Shown here piece by piece: positions 35,001 to 45,346 of a DNA stretch of 64,000 nucleotides. The first letter of the stretch is position 1. Each line of letters starts with the position of its first letter. The position numbers were made by a program, and so were the translations under genes. Source of the stretch: Gnetum montanum. Its lineage: Eukaryota; Streptophyta; Gnetopsida; Gnetales; Gnetaceae. Location: positions 1 to 64,000 of the forward strand of contig MNCI01038278.1 of assembly GCA_015680685.1 (NCBI GenBank). Reading direction: 5' to 3'. The notes beneath the pieces are model-generated. The model was not told the origin of the DNA, did no database searches, and saw nothing but the letters and a program-made list of their open reading frames with translations.

Positions 35001-36104
35001 TCCCTACTAGCGTAGGACATAAAAACATAAAAGCTATAAAAATCATATGTCTCAAGCTTACTTAACCATACAATCATGACATATAGGTAAGCTTGGGAAG
35101 ACAACGATCAACCAACCCGTCCTTGTTCCACAAGGGCACATAAGCACTTAGTCCTTGGAATTCGACTGGATCGTGCGTGAAACACTCGTATTCGTATGGT
35201 TGAGCATAGGGGTACCTCGTCGCCCATCAAATGGCATGTTTGATATGAGTATATCTTAATTGTATTATATATTGTGATTCCTTGGAGCACTAGTTGTTGA
35301 GGAATACGTGTTATGCATTGTGTGCTATGATTGGATTATGTGCAATATGCATGATCCATATGGTGCCATTTCATAAGTAGAGTTTGGTATCATGAATCCT
35401 TAGAGCACTTGAAGTTAGGGATAGATGTTCATATCATGTAATATGTTTATGTGATAGAGGATTGATATTTAATAAGTATTGTGTTTGATAGCTTGATTAT
35501 GACTATGATACAATATGATATTATGTGATGTGATGTGTATGTATGATATAAGATATGTTAACCCTGCTATAGGTTAGTGACTTCTCACACCTCATCTCCA
35601 ATACATCATTATACTCCATATCTATAAGAGATATGTAAAGACTTCCTCTTATTTATGTATTGATCCTCTTTAGATGTAAGTAATGAAGTTAGAAGCTTAG
35701 GAGACTTATAGGATTGAGGAAGGTAATGGAGGCCTTGGTTCTATATTTGTGTATCTTTTATTAGATATGTTTGTACATGAGATGGATATATTTGTAGTAG
35801 GTGTAGGTTTGAACTAATTGTAAGTTATAGCTCTTATGTATAGTGTTTATATGGTGTATATAGTGCCAAGCCAAGTGTCAAACATGTAGAGTGATTTGGT
35901 ATGATGCTTTGTGATATGGGCTTACTATATATCTATCTTAGTCATGCTTATGTATATGATTATTTGGATTTAATATTTTCATGAATTGATTTATGGATTT
36001 CTACTCTATTATGTGATTCTTTTACATGATTTGATTTATATGCTTTGTGCTAGTGTTTAAGCCTAACCTGAGCTAGGCTTAGGTTGGTCATGTGGAGTGT
36101 TACA
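32066..36104. mobile_element. F: long LTR-like unit (about 3.1 kb without its insert)
   Basis: Begins TGTAATACCTCACC and ends GAGTGTTACA, imperfect inverted ends of the TGTAA(C/T)ACC...GGTGTTACA type common in some chromovirus LTRs. It is flanked by a perfect 5-bp TSD TTTTC (32061-32065 and 36105-36109). No coding frame is found and I see no second copy of its start inside, so a solo LTR of about 3.1 kb is the simplest reading; a non-autonomous element is the alternative. The sequence is rich in ATGATATGTATG-like words. It is interrupted at 34333-35229 by a solo LTR with its own TSD. Confidence 0.65.
34333..35229 (+). mobile_element. Solo LTR (Athila-like superfamily) nested in F
   Basis: Starts TGATGAGAGCGG, ends CGCCCATCA, flanked by perfect TSD AATGG (34328-34332, 35230-35234). 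R/U5 is shared with the Element 1 and 2 LTRs (CTTTATTCGAGCA, GGCAATAAAGA, GTATGGTTGAGCATAGGGGT). U3 is different: tandem copies of GGTTACTCTAGC and CTAATTATTAGAG (34337-34465), then a TATA box CCTATAAATAC at 34468-34476. Confidence 0.9.
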
Positions 36105-36299
36105 TTTTCACTTTTTACTAAACGCTTCCTTGTTAAGATATAAGAAAAAAAAAGAGAGAGCAACACCAATGCCTAAGCATATGCTAAGAAAATTCTAGGC
36201 ATACTACTTGTCCAACATTCTATTAGTAAAAGAAGATTATTAACCTCTAGTAAGATGCTACTAGCTTAAGACTTTCCTTGAAAAATAACAAGTTCAATA

Positions 36300-39200
36300 T
36301 TGTTGATTTTTTGAAGCATAGTGAACTCATCATAGATAGGTATGATGGTGAAAAATATCACATCTTTTTTTTCAAGTAGTATGTAAAATATAAGGACGTA
36401 AGCAATTCCAGATAAAAAGTAACTCAGGAAAGGGAGAATCATCTCTAAGAAGAGCTTCTTTCTAATAAGAAAAGAAATAGCAAGAAAGGCCTAATTCTAA
36501 GTATGCATAATGAAAATAAATTAATAAAAAGAATGAAGAAGCTCATTGGCTGATTTGAATATCATACATTGAGGTTCTAGCACTCCCAAATATATGAGAT
36601 GTAATCTAATAGGAAGACCTTGCTAAAAGAAGATACCATATGAAATATATAATTTTAGAAAGACAATAAAACTTCCAAAGTCTTTTAAACCTAGTATGCA
36701 ATTACCTTTCAAAATCATTAAGTGATCAAACTTTTATACATCTAATAGTACTAGAAACATCTAACTTTAGAAAATATTATGCTTTGCCAGTGCTATAAGA
36801 AAATAAAGAATAGTCATCCATCCACTTGACTAGCAAAAAATAGATTTAAAAGTGGTTGAAAACTACTAGAAACTTTGAGTTATTGAATAATACTTAAAAT
36901 TATTTTTTAAATAATTAGAACTACTAAAGTTAACTTTAAATTTAGACCAAGTCATCCATTGATTCTGTAAGTGTAGCAAGGATATAGAAATAATACCTCA
37001 TTTGAACCAACAATAATCTTATTAAGGGCTTGTAATAGTAATAGGTAGATAGTAAATAGGCAACCACCACAAAGGGATATCATTCATAGAACTAAAGAAA
37101 ATTATGATTTTATTGAAATGCCAAAACTTACTAATATGTTGTCAAGCTTTCTAGACTTGCTTAATAACAAAAGAACTAAACCCTAAAACAAATATAGGTC
37201 ATAAAAGCCAATTATGAATAGAGGCACCTTGCCAAATAGAGTTTTTTCTAGGAAACACTTGTTGAAGTCTCTTGAGAAAAATAATACTCCACACACTACT
37301 AGAATCAAGAGCGTTAGCAACCCTTTTCATAGCTAAAGCTAGATCTTCATTATATGTGTTAAGAAGACCTAATCTTCCTTCCTTTTTTGGTTGAGTACAA
37401 AAATGCTAAGCAACCTTGCAAAAAGCCTTTCTTTTCATCACTACTATCCCATAGAAAAATATTGATGAGTTTTATGAGCTTCACATAAGAAAATCTTGTA
37501 AGACCCCACCAAGAAGAATAATAAACATGAGTGACAATTAACATAGATTTGCAAACTGAATATTTATATACCATAGGAAGTTTTTTTTCCTTTACATTTG
37601 CTAATTTTATTTTTTACCTTTTGTAAAGTAAAATTCCAAAGACTTAACAAAGTATCTTCAAAAGAAAAGAAAATGTCCAACACTCTAAAAATGTCATTTT
37701 TTTGACATAATTTTTTAGGTCTTATTTCATAATAAAGAGTAGTCATCTTGGTTAATAAAAATAGATGACTTTTGCTAATTTATTTTTGGTTCGAATAACT
37801 TACAGTATTTATTATTATGCTTGAATAAGTGTATTAGAGAAAGTTGTTCATTCCTCATCATAAAATAAGAGTCATTAACAAAGTGCATATTTAGGCATTG
37901 TTTCTGATGCCCAAAAATAATAATACCATTAATCAAACTATTTTTTTGTCATAATGAAGTGCATGAAAAAGAAAATTAATGGTAAGAATAAAAAAATAAT
38001 GAGGAGCTAGAGGAAAACCTTGCTTGACAAATTTGATAATTAAAAATGAGTTACTTATACCTAATGTTGTAACAACACAAGCATTGGCATTAACAAAGGA
38101 AAATGAATCAAATTTATAAATTTACAACTAAAACCAAGTTGATGGGATGCGATATCGCATGGGCCGTGATATCGCAGTCCGTCGCAATGTCTATAAATAA
38201 GAAGCGGCTCTCCCTTGTTTAGGCAGTTAGGAGTTAGAAGTNCGAATATCGCAGTCCGTCACAATGTCTATAAATAAGAAGCAGCTCTCCCTTGTTTAGG
38301 CAGTTAGGAGTTAGAAGTAGTGAAGCTCTGGTAGTTTGATCCTTCTAGAGTTAGATTATTTTTCCAGTGTTTGCCCGCAGTGTGGTGAATATAATTGTAC
38401 GACATTCTTTATTCGAGTGTGATGTACTTGGACACGCACATGACCGACAATAAAGATCGAGATTATTTCATCATTGTAGCATTCACTTTGTTATTTATTT
38501 GTTCATTTATTTAATGTTATTTACTGTTTTCTCTCTCACCCTTAAACTCCTAAAATGCGGAACGAGTACGACTTGATTACGAGCATTTAAGTGTGACTAC
38601 TTGGTATCCCAGTGGCGTACCTAGGATCTGCACTTGGTAATCCCAGTGGTAGTCGTGCACGAGGTCCAAGATGTGTATGGATGATCAAGGAATCCGCTGC
38701 TCGTCACACTTAGGCTAGATTAGACTTTCTTACCCTTTTCCCCTAGCTTAGCTTAGTTAATATTATTTCCCACTGCCTTTATGAGTAGTGTTAGAATTAA
38801 GAACACATCATACACCTCACTCTGGACTAAACCATACATGACAAATATAAATACTAGTCTAGGTGGGAAGACAGCGAACTGCGACCTAAGGTTAATGATC
38901 TAGGTGCCACAACTAGTCCGTTTACGAAGTTCAACCAGATCGCGCGTGCTATGCTCGTTTCGTATGGTTGAGTGTAGGGGTACCTCGCCACTCATCACAA
39001 GTTTATGAAGATAGGCAAGTATAAAGTCCTATTCGATCTACCTATAGGCTGTGGCATAGTTAAGTTTAATAAGAGCAATATTTTGATTGGTATCTTTTTT
39101 CCATTACATGTCTCTTAAAGTAGCAACAACATTATCAAGAATATATATGCTTTTAACAAATCTAGTTTGTTCTAAACAAGCAATATATGCAAGAATAACT

Positions 39201-39450
39201 TGCAAGTGCTTAGTAACACACTCAACTAAAATTTTATAAATAGTGTTTAGTAGAGTGATAGGTTATCGGTTGGTAATATAATATAAGTTTCCTTTTTCAA
39301 AAATTAAGTTTGATAACTTCTTTATCCAAATAAAATCAATATTGAATTATTGTTGTTTGAAACAATTTCTAAAACAAATATGTCGAACCTTGTTAATTAG
39401 ATTTTAGATATTCCAAAAAAAGGAAAAAAATCATGTTTGAGTAGGGGAGA
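36300..39450 (-). pseudogene. LINE (L1-type) ORF2 relic
   Basis: Minus-strand blocks in LINE order. At 39440-39230: FFWNI, LYYITNR.PITLLNTIYKIL (the RPISLLN motif). At 39230-39060: VECVTKHLQVIL, QTRFVKSIYILDNV, then a LIKLNYATAYR-like block (LDF.KAYD). Beyond the inserted solo LTR, at 38135-37930: LHKLGFSCKFINLI, then FVKQGFPLAPHYFFILTINF (RQGCPLSP) and MHFVNDSYFMM, where FADD has become FVND. At 37574-37359: a frame with KLINIFLWDSSDEKKGFLQG, the FLW.G.......W motif after the RT. Stops and shifts are many; both ends are fuzzy and no poly(A) tail is assigned. Confidence 0.8.
38140..38997 (+). mobile_element. Solo LTR (Athila-like superfamily) nested in the LINE
   Basis: Starts TGATGGGATGCGATATCGC, ends CGCCACTCATCA, flanked by perfect TSD CAAGT (38135-38139, 38998-39002). 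Removing it with one TSD copy restores the LINE reading frame across the junction. U3 is very short and carries GCGATATCGC palindromes. The TATA box (CTATAAATAAG) occurs twice, at 38191 and 38268, because a 76-nt block is present twice around an N at 38242. R/U5 matches the other family members (CCCGCAGTG, GACAATAAAGA). Confidence 0.9.
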
Positions 39451-40221
39451 AGGCCCTTGATCTATTTGATGTGTCAAGCTTTGTATGATCTTCAATATTT
39501 ATTTGTAAATTTAAAACAACATAAGGATTTGAAATGATTATGAGAGGTTGAGTTGTAGTAATAACCTTATTGGAAGAAGTAGAAACATCAAAATGTGAGA
39601 GTAATGTTTTATTAGAATGCATAGGCTGAAAAAAAAAATCATTCATTGGTGTACTTCTATTTTTGAACAACCACATGTTGAAATCCCTTTACATCAATCA
39701 TAGTTTGCTTTTGAACATGATTATTTGATCATGTATTAATATTTTTCTTTTGCAACCAAATCTTCTTAAGAGATAAAGATGGACCTAAATTATCAACCTT
39801 TTGAATATCTCCAAAAAACTTCATAACACTTTTTGAAATAAAAGAAAAATATTGATAGAATTTTTTGCCTTTTATTTGCATTTGCAAGTTTATCTTTAGT
39901 TTCCATTTGAACTTGGTTTTTCTAAGTCTTTTTTTTTTTAATAAAAAAAATGATAAGTATTAAATACATGCTATTCACAACGACAAAAATTGTAAACATT
40001 AAGAAGCCCGCAACACAAGGTTTTCTTTTTTGCCCGCAATTACAAAGATTTACTTCAATAACGTTAATTAGTAAGTGGAATCAGGTAAAATAAACAAGGT
40101 TCATGTATGCCATGTTATCCTCTGAATAAATTGGATTCAACATGCTCTCCTGTTTTCAAATATAACGTCTGCGCTAGAGCAAAAAATTTTTTATACAATT
40201 CTTTGGTGCAGCAAGGCTAGG
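39451..40221. other. Spacer between LINE relic and gene
   Basis: Probably LINE 5' region up to an A/T-rich block near 39930-39960, then upstream sequence of the gene. Runs of T and A and no recognised motif other than the TATA box described next. Confidence 0.35.
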
Positions 40222-40229
40222 TATAAATA
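40222..40229 (+). promoter_or_regulatory. Candidate TATA box of the plastid-protein gene
   Basis: TATAAATA in GGTATAAATAAGAC, about 180 nt upstream of the ATG, followed by a CT-rich leader (CTCCTCTCTGTTCTCTGCTC, 40355-40380). Confidence 0.5.
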
Positions 40230-40406
40230 AGACATACCCACTTTGTGTAAAAGCAGCAGGATGATTAAGATGTTAGGAATTTGGATTCACTATGTGTAGT
40301 GTAGTGTAGCCTAGGTTAGGTTAGCTTTTGCCAAGTCCAAACAAAACTGGATAACTCCCCTCCTCTCTGTTCTCTGCTCTGCTCAACTTACCAAAAAAAG
40401 CAATTC

Positions 40407-43400
40407 ATGATTATTGCTACTAGAGCTACAGCTCCTGCTACAACCCATGTGGCTGTGACTCTGAGGAGGGGCTGCTGCAACACCAGCACTAGGATTAGCA
40501 TTAGCATTACCAGTACCATGATTATTGCTACTAGAGCTACAGCTCCTGTTACAGCAACAACATTGTTGATCGCTGCTAGAACCAGTCATGGAAAGAAGGC
40601 CTCTGCGTTGTCAAATAGTCCTAATCCTAATCCCAGTCCCAATCCAACAACAACAACAACAGAATTCAAATTGAAATCCAAAATCAAATGGAATTCGTCC
40701 AATCGAAGGAACGTGCGCGTGAGCGCATTTGTGGATCCATGGGCGACAAGCACAAGCATAAGCACGGTGGATAGCCAAAGCGTGGCGTCTCAGTTGTTCG
40801 CCGTATCGCTTGTTCCGTACCTCATATTCCTGTATTTATTAACCAAATCCAAAACTGCTCCCAAACTTACCCTTTTCGGCTTCTACTTTCTGCTCGCCTT
40901 CGTCGCTGCTACAAGTAAGCATGCATTCATTCACTCAATTCGCCTACTTTTACTCTATTTATTTGCCGTGCACAAATTTTGTTGCTGTGTTTTCTGAATG
41001 AATGCTGACTTGAATATGGACTCTGTTTCGTCTCTGCACTTGTTTCCTGGTGAAATGTGACTTACAATTTGTTGTTACGCCTTGAACCACCGCGATTTCG
41101 TAAAAAAAGTTATACTGTTTGTGCAACACACTAATATTTCTGTGTTTTGGCTGGGCAAATTGGACGCATGCTTCAACGATTTGAACAGTACCTGCGGGCA
41201 TTTATGGTAAGGCCAATGCTAGGATCTATTTTATGGACATCTTTACTTTCAGTTCGGTTTCATATAATTACGAATGTTTGTTGTGCCATAGTTTATTCGA
41301 TTAATGTAGATGAGTAATCCTGTGATTTATATAATTCAAAGAACCCAGAACCATGTTTTCTGAAAAAAAAAGAAAAATGGTAAAAGATACCGTGCACTGA
41401 GGCACTTGGTTGAGTTGGTTCCAATGAATTTGAAATGCAGCGTTTCGCTTAAGAATGAAGCATGTGGCCGCACTTTACTATCACACACGCATATAAGGCT
41501 TCTTAGTTCTCACAAGCACATTTCCTTGGACCCAATCAAGCTCAAGCCCAACCTCAACCTCACATTTGGACACGTAGATATACATACAAAAGTTGTCAGA
41601 ACGTGACGTTTTGAAATTTAATGATAAAAAGGATAGAACATAGCTGATAACATGTGCAATTGAGTCACTGAGAATATGTTGATTTTATTTTATTTATGTA
41701 CTGAAATTTGGATTGATGGTAATGGAAAGGTACTTCTTTCTCAAGTGGGAAGATATGGGTTCAACCTTAGGCACAGTCACTCAAAAAGGCTAAGCTTTTG
41801 CTCATGCACCGACTCTTCCTAGACCATGCCTGGTAGGATGAACATCGATACTCTGACTATTGTAAACTGAAATTTGTAGTATTACCAAGAAAGCTGCAAC
41901 TATTCCTTTCCTTGCTACCAACATGACCAAGAATTTTGAATTTTAAAAAGTCAGATTATGTTCTGAGTCAAATAATGGAAATTTCATTTTGGCAATTAAG
42001 AATCAGATAGAAGATAAGGCAAAGTGACAGCAGAGTGCATTCAATGAGTGGTGTTTGCAGCAAGAATGGCAACAACATGAGGAAAATTATCATGTAGCGT
42101 CAAAGGTGAGCATCATGCTCACCTTACCATCTATCTAGCACTACCTCTCACATTTTCTTTTACTTAATATGATACTTCTCACATAATTCTAAGAGATCCT
42201 CTAGCTTGCCCTTCATAAACACAAAAAGAACAATTGTGAAGTTTTCCCACTCTCTTGAGCCAGTTCCTAAATCTGGAAGTGGAAACTTGATTTTTTCAAT
42301 TATCTCTTGGATTAGTTCAAATTTCTCCCATATGAGTTTACTGAATGCATCATCAATCTCCATCTGATCCAACACTTGTTGGATTTCTACATTGGCATCA
42401 TCTGCACCATCGTCTTTTAGTGGAGACATACACTTGATCTTCCCTAGATGAACTCTCTCAAATGAGCAATACACCAGATCCTCCCTTGGTGATTTCTCTA
42501 CAATAACTTTATCTTCCACCTAATTCTCCTCAGGTAAACTCTTTATATCAATTTGATGTCTCACACAATCATTCTTGGATGAATCCTCTCAAACAACCAC
42601 ATCCTTTATCCATTCCTTTAACGTGGGCTGTTTATTATCACATACTCATCCACCCAATTCTCCTTGGGTGCATCTTCAAGCTTCTCTAGAGAGTCCTTTC
42701 TCTTCCCTATCAAAACCCATCATTGCAAGCTTCCAACCTCCACTATTGATATCTGTTTTCCGATCGCCACCACTGCACTTAACAACATTTTATACTTAAC
42801 AACCACAACAATACCCAATTACAATCTTGACAATCACATCTCTTCGCTAACTGTTGCAACACCACACAATCAACCACCCTATCAACTGCCAACCACACTG
42901 ACCCAAGCACATCCACCTCAATAGATTTTGAGATGAAGTGTAATAACATTGCCCATATGCATTGCCGGGCATCACTTGAGAGTCATTCACTTCCGTGGAT
43001 AGACTCAAAGTGGCATACACCTTAGTATTCATGAACAGCCCATCTACAACCCAGAGCGTAACAAAACATAAGATGATTAGTATCCAGCTCTATGTAAAAC
43101 AATCTAATAAGTATACAATATGGTATTCTAAGTAGAAATAAAATAATTATGCCATAAGAATAATTACATAATCAAGCATGCACATCACACATAAACAGAG
43201 CAAGTACACCACCAGCTTGCAACAAGAAGTCAATAATAAAATGAACATTAATTATGCCATAACATGACTTTAAGGGGACCACTTTTACGTAGCCATCCCT
43301 TAAATCTCCACTCAATTTGGAATAAAGAAGAGGAAAGGGAACCACAACAGAACCTTATAAAGAGCTGCTTATGTATTCTCATTTTTCAATGAATCAGGCT

Positions 43401-44046
43401 CCTATGTTTGGTTCATTCTCACGTACAACCTAGATGATTTAACATGCTCCTTTAGTACCCAAAGCTGGAGTAGCTATCAGCCCCCACAACAAAACTTTTA
43501 CTCAACACGTATAATCCATTGCTTCGTATTTCTATATTTTAATCACAAGACCTTTAGTCTTTATGTATCTGATCACACCTAAAACACTTTTCTTATTCAT
43601 TCTCCGTACCGGTTAACTTATTCCTAACTTAGTCATTACATATGTTATTATACATGTTCATTCTGCACAAAGGGTTTTACAACATATGCACTGCCAAGTT
43701 TTTGTGAGTTTTACCCAATTCCAATCTCCCGAAGTAGCTAATTAAAGAGTCTGGTATTTTTAATTCTCAAGTACATTTTATATTTTAATCAATGACTTTT
43801 ATTTGCACATCATATCTTTTGCTTTGCAAACCTTTATATGTTTCCTAAATTTCCACTGCAGCAAAAGTACAGTATGGAACATCACTGTCCAATGTAGATT
43901 GGCTTCACGGTGCTGCAGAATCATTGTTAACACTTACAAATTTGTTCATTGTGCTGGGCTTGAGAAAAGGCTTGTCTGAAATGTCAGGCTCAGATTTAAC
44001 ATCCAGTAGGATTGATGTAAAAGGGTCGGAGGCTGATGGGAAATAG
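40407..44046 (+). CDS. Three-exon gene for a 236-aa plastid-targeted membrane protein (DUF3593-like)
   Basis: Exons are 40407-40914, 41189-41206 (18 nt) and 43862-44046, all with GT..AG borders; joined length is 711 nt with no internal stop. Residues 1 to about 106 are rich in Ser, Thr, Ala, Arg and Asn with few acidic residues, a plastid transit peptide type, ending in RRNVRVSA. Residues 130-146 and 154-171 are hydrophobic helices. The C-terminal core reads TIPAGIYAKVQYG, then GTSLSNVDWLHGAAESLLTL and TNLFIVLGLRKGL. From memory this resembles the small plant/cyanobacterial family DUF3593, whose molecular role is not established; I could not check it. The start is the first in-frame ATG; a second in-frame ATG at 40518 (residue 38) begins a repeat of the same ten residues and could serve instead. 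Exon 1 is CpG-richer than its surroundings. This is the only intact gene in the window. Confidence 0.85.
40915..41188 (+). other. Intron 1 (274 nt)
   Basis: ACAA|GTAAGC donor and TTGAACAG|TA acceptor. Phase 1. Nothing else noted inside. Confidence 0.85.
41189..41206 (+). other. Microexon 2 (18 nt)
   Basis: TACCTGCGGGCATTTATG between AACAG and GTAAGG. It supplies the residues I-P-A-G-I-Y (first base of the Ile codon from exon 1) plus the first base of the next codon. Without it exons 1 and 3 still join in frame (18 is a multiple of three), but the conserved-looking PAGIY block would be lost. Confidence 0.82.
41711..41865 (+). mobile_element. tRNA-derived SINE in intron 2
   Basis: 155-bp body flanked by a perfect 11-bp direct repeat ACTGAAATTTG (41700-41710 and 41866-41876). 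It has a box A-like GATGGTAATGGAAAGG (41715-41730) and a box B GGTTCAACC (41758-41766) at RNA polymerase III spacing. It ends ACTCTGACTATTGTAA. Plant SINEs with tRNA heads fit this layout; I did not match it to a named family. Confidence 0.7.
42160..42519 (-). pseudogene. Antisense coding remnant in intron 2
   Basis: A 119-codon open frame on the strand opposite the host gene, acidic and charged: VIVEKSPREDLVYCSFERVH, MSPLKDDGADDANVEIQQVL, EKIKFPLPDLGTGSREWENF. Going upstream on the same strand (to about 42720) protein-like pieces continue in shifted frames (KLEDAPKENWVDEYVIINSP). No family recognised. It could be a processed or captured gene fragment, or an unlisted retroelement ORF. Confidence 0.35.
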
Positions 44047-44214
44047 CCATTTGAGGATAAACAAAGAACTTCTGTATAGTTGACTATGATATCATCTGAA
44101 AAAAACTATCAGAGGGATTGGTAACAAACTAAAATAGTGGGTTCTATTCCATTTATATTGTTGCATCCCTCCATCTGCACCCAATATTTGTACCTTTTTG
44201 ATCTTAAACGTGTC

Positions 44215-44220
44215 AATAAA
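44215..44220 (+). promoter_or_regulatory. Candidate poly(A) signal
   Basis: AATAAA about 170 nt after the stop codon of the plastid-protein gene. Confidence 0.4.
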
Positions 44221-44714
44221 ATGTGGCCACAAACAACTAATGTTTATCCCATTTTTAGAACTTTTGTTTCCAATCAAAAACTTTAAGATTTTCCTAACCT
44301 TTTTAAATGATTTTATTTTTCAGTTTTTACTTAATGATTGTGTCATCAATCCTATAAAATTTATATTAAAACTGAGAGATTGAGGTGGAAGAATAATATC
44401 TTTTGGTGCATTGCCCATGGGGTTTTTGTTTAAATTTTGTGGGTTGTTCCTGAAGGGCGTGTGAGGGAACTGTCATTCCAAAATCAATTTGTTCAGTATT
44501 ATTAACATAGTACCAAAGGCTTTGAGTTGACTGACGGAACAAAACGGCTACTTTGATGACCATGGACGTAGTTTGGAGGGACATGGTGGAGGGTTGTATG
44601 GCGATTCATAGAAACCTTTAATTTTCATGAGCATATAAATTTAGAATCTAATATTGTGCCAGTTGTGTCCATTTTGTATTCTTTCTTTCCTTCTTGTTTG
44701 TTCTGTATTTTTAG

Positions 44715-44960
44715 ATACCTGTGTGCATTGCAAGGGTATCGTTCATGAAGTCTTCCACAATGTTGTTAGAACGTTCTTGCTAATACAAAAGCAAATTTGC
44801 AGAGTGAAAAAAGTGCTGATGATTCAATTTGAATACTATAATGAATTTGTTTCTACATTCCTGTGCATTGCAACAATGTTGGTAGAATGTTCTTGCTAGC
44901 ATAAAGCAAATTTGCAAAGCGAAAAAAGTGTACCGAGTGCTAATGATTCAATTTGACAGC
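44715..44960. repeat. Diverged local duplication
   Basis: Two copies of a unit of roughly 100-145 bp containing TGTGCATTGCAA, GTTCTTGCTA, AAAGCAAATTTGCA and ATGATTCAATTTGA, starting at about 44718 and 44860. Confidence 0.65.
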
Positions 44961-45346
44961 TGTTCTCTATAAATAATAATTAAAGAAAAATGGAAAGCTG
45001 TTCTCCAAAAATAATGATTGAAGCAACCAGTTTATGCGTCATGACTATAAAAAATTTGTAGCCAGGCCCACTAGCTTCTTCATCAATTTAAATTTTTTTT
45101 ACACTATGTATCCCAAAATATATAGTCAAATTATAATTCAGCATTATTGAAGAACTCTTAATGTGGAATTCCTACATCATCTTTAGCACTCCCAACATTA
45201 TTCCTTAGTATCACCTAACATTTCTTCAAACAATTTTCATCCTTAGTATTGATACAGAAAATTTGTCGATGCATGTCCATTTATTTCCTGAAATGAATCA
45301 ATGCCTCTATTATATAAACAAGTAACTTTGAGCTAGTAATTTTGTA

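Larger units (their letters stand above)
41207..43861 (+). other. Intron 2 (2655 nt)
   Basis: Donor ATG|GTAAGG, acceptor TTCCACTGCAG|CA. It contains a SINE (41711-41865) and an antisense coding remnant (42160-42900). The rest is unremarkable AT-rich sequence. Confidence 0.82.
44047..45346. other. 3' flank of the gene and spacer to G
   Basis: Holds the probable 3' UTR with AATAAA at 44215-44220, then AT-rich sequence with a diverged local duplication (44715-44960). No coding signal recognised. Confidence 0.4.

Noticed and set aside
40383-40589. Minus-strand 68-codon Ser/Asn/Cys-rich frame opposite exon 1
   Set aside because: Shadow of the repetitive Thr/Ala-rich exon 1 on the other strand. 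Its composition is explained by the codons of the real gene.
41750-41800. tRNA gene
   Set aside because: Box A/B-like motifs are present but no cloverleaf can be drawn, and an 11-bp direct repeat flanks a longer body, so a SINE fits better.
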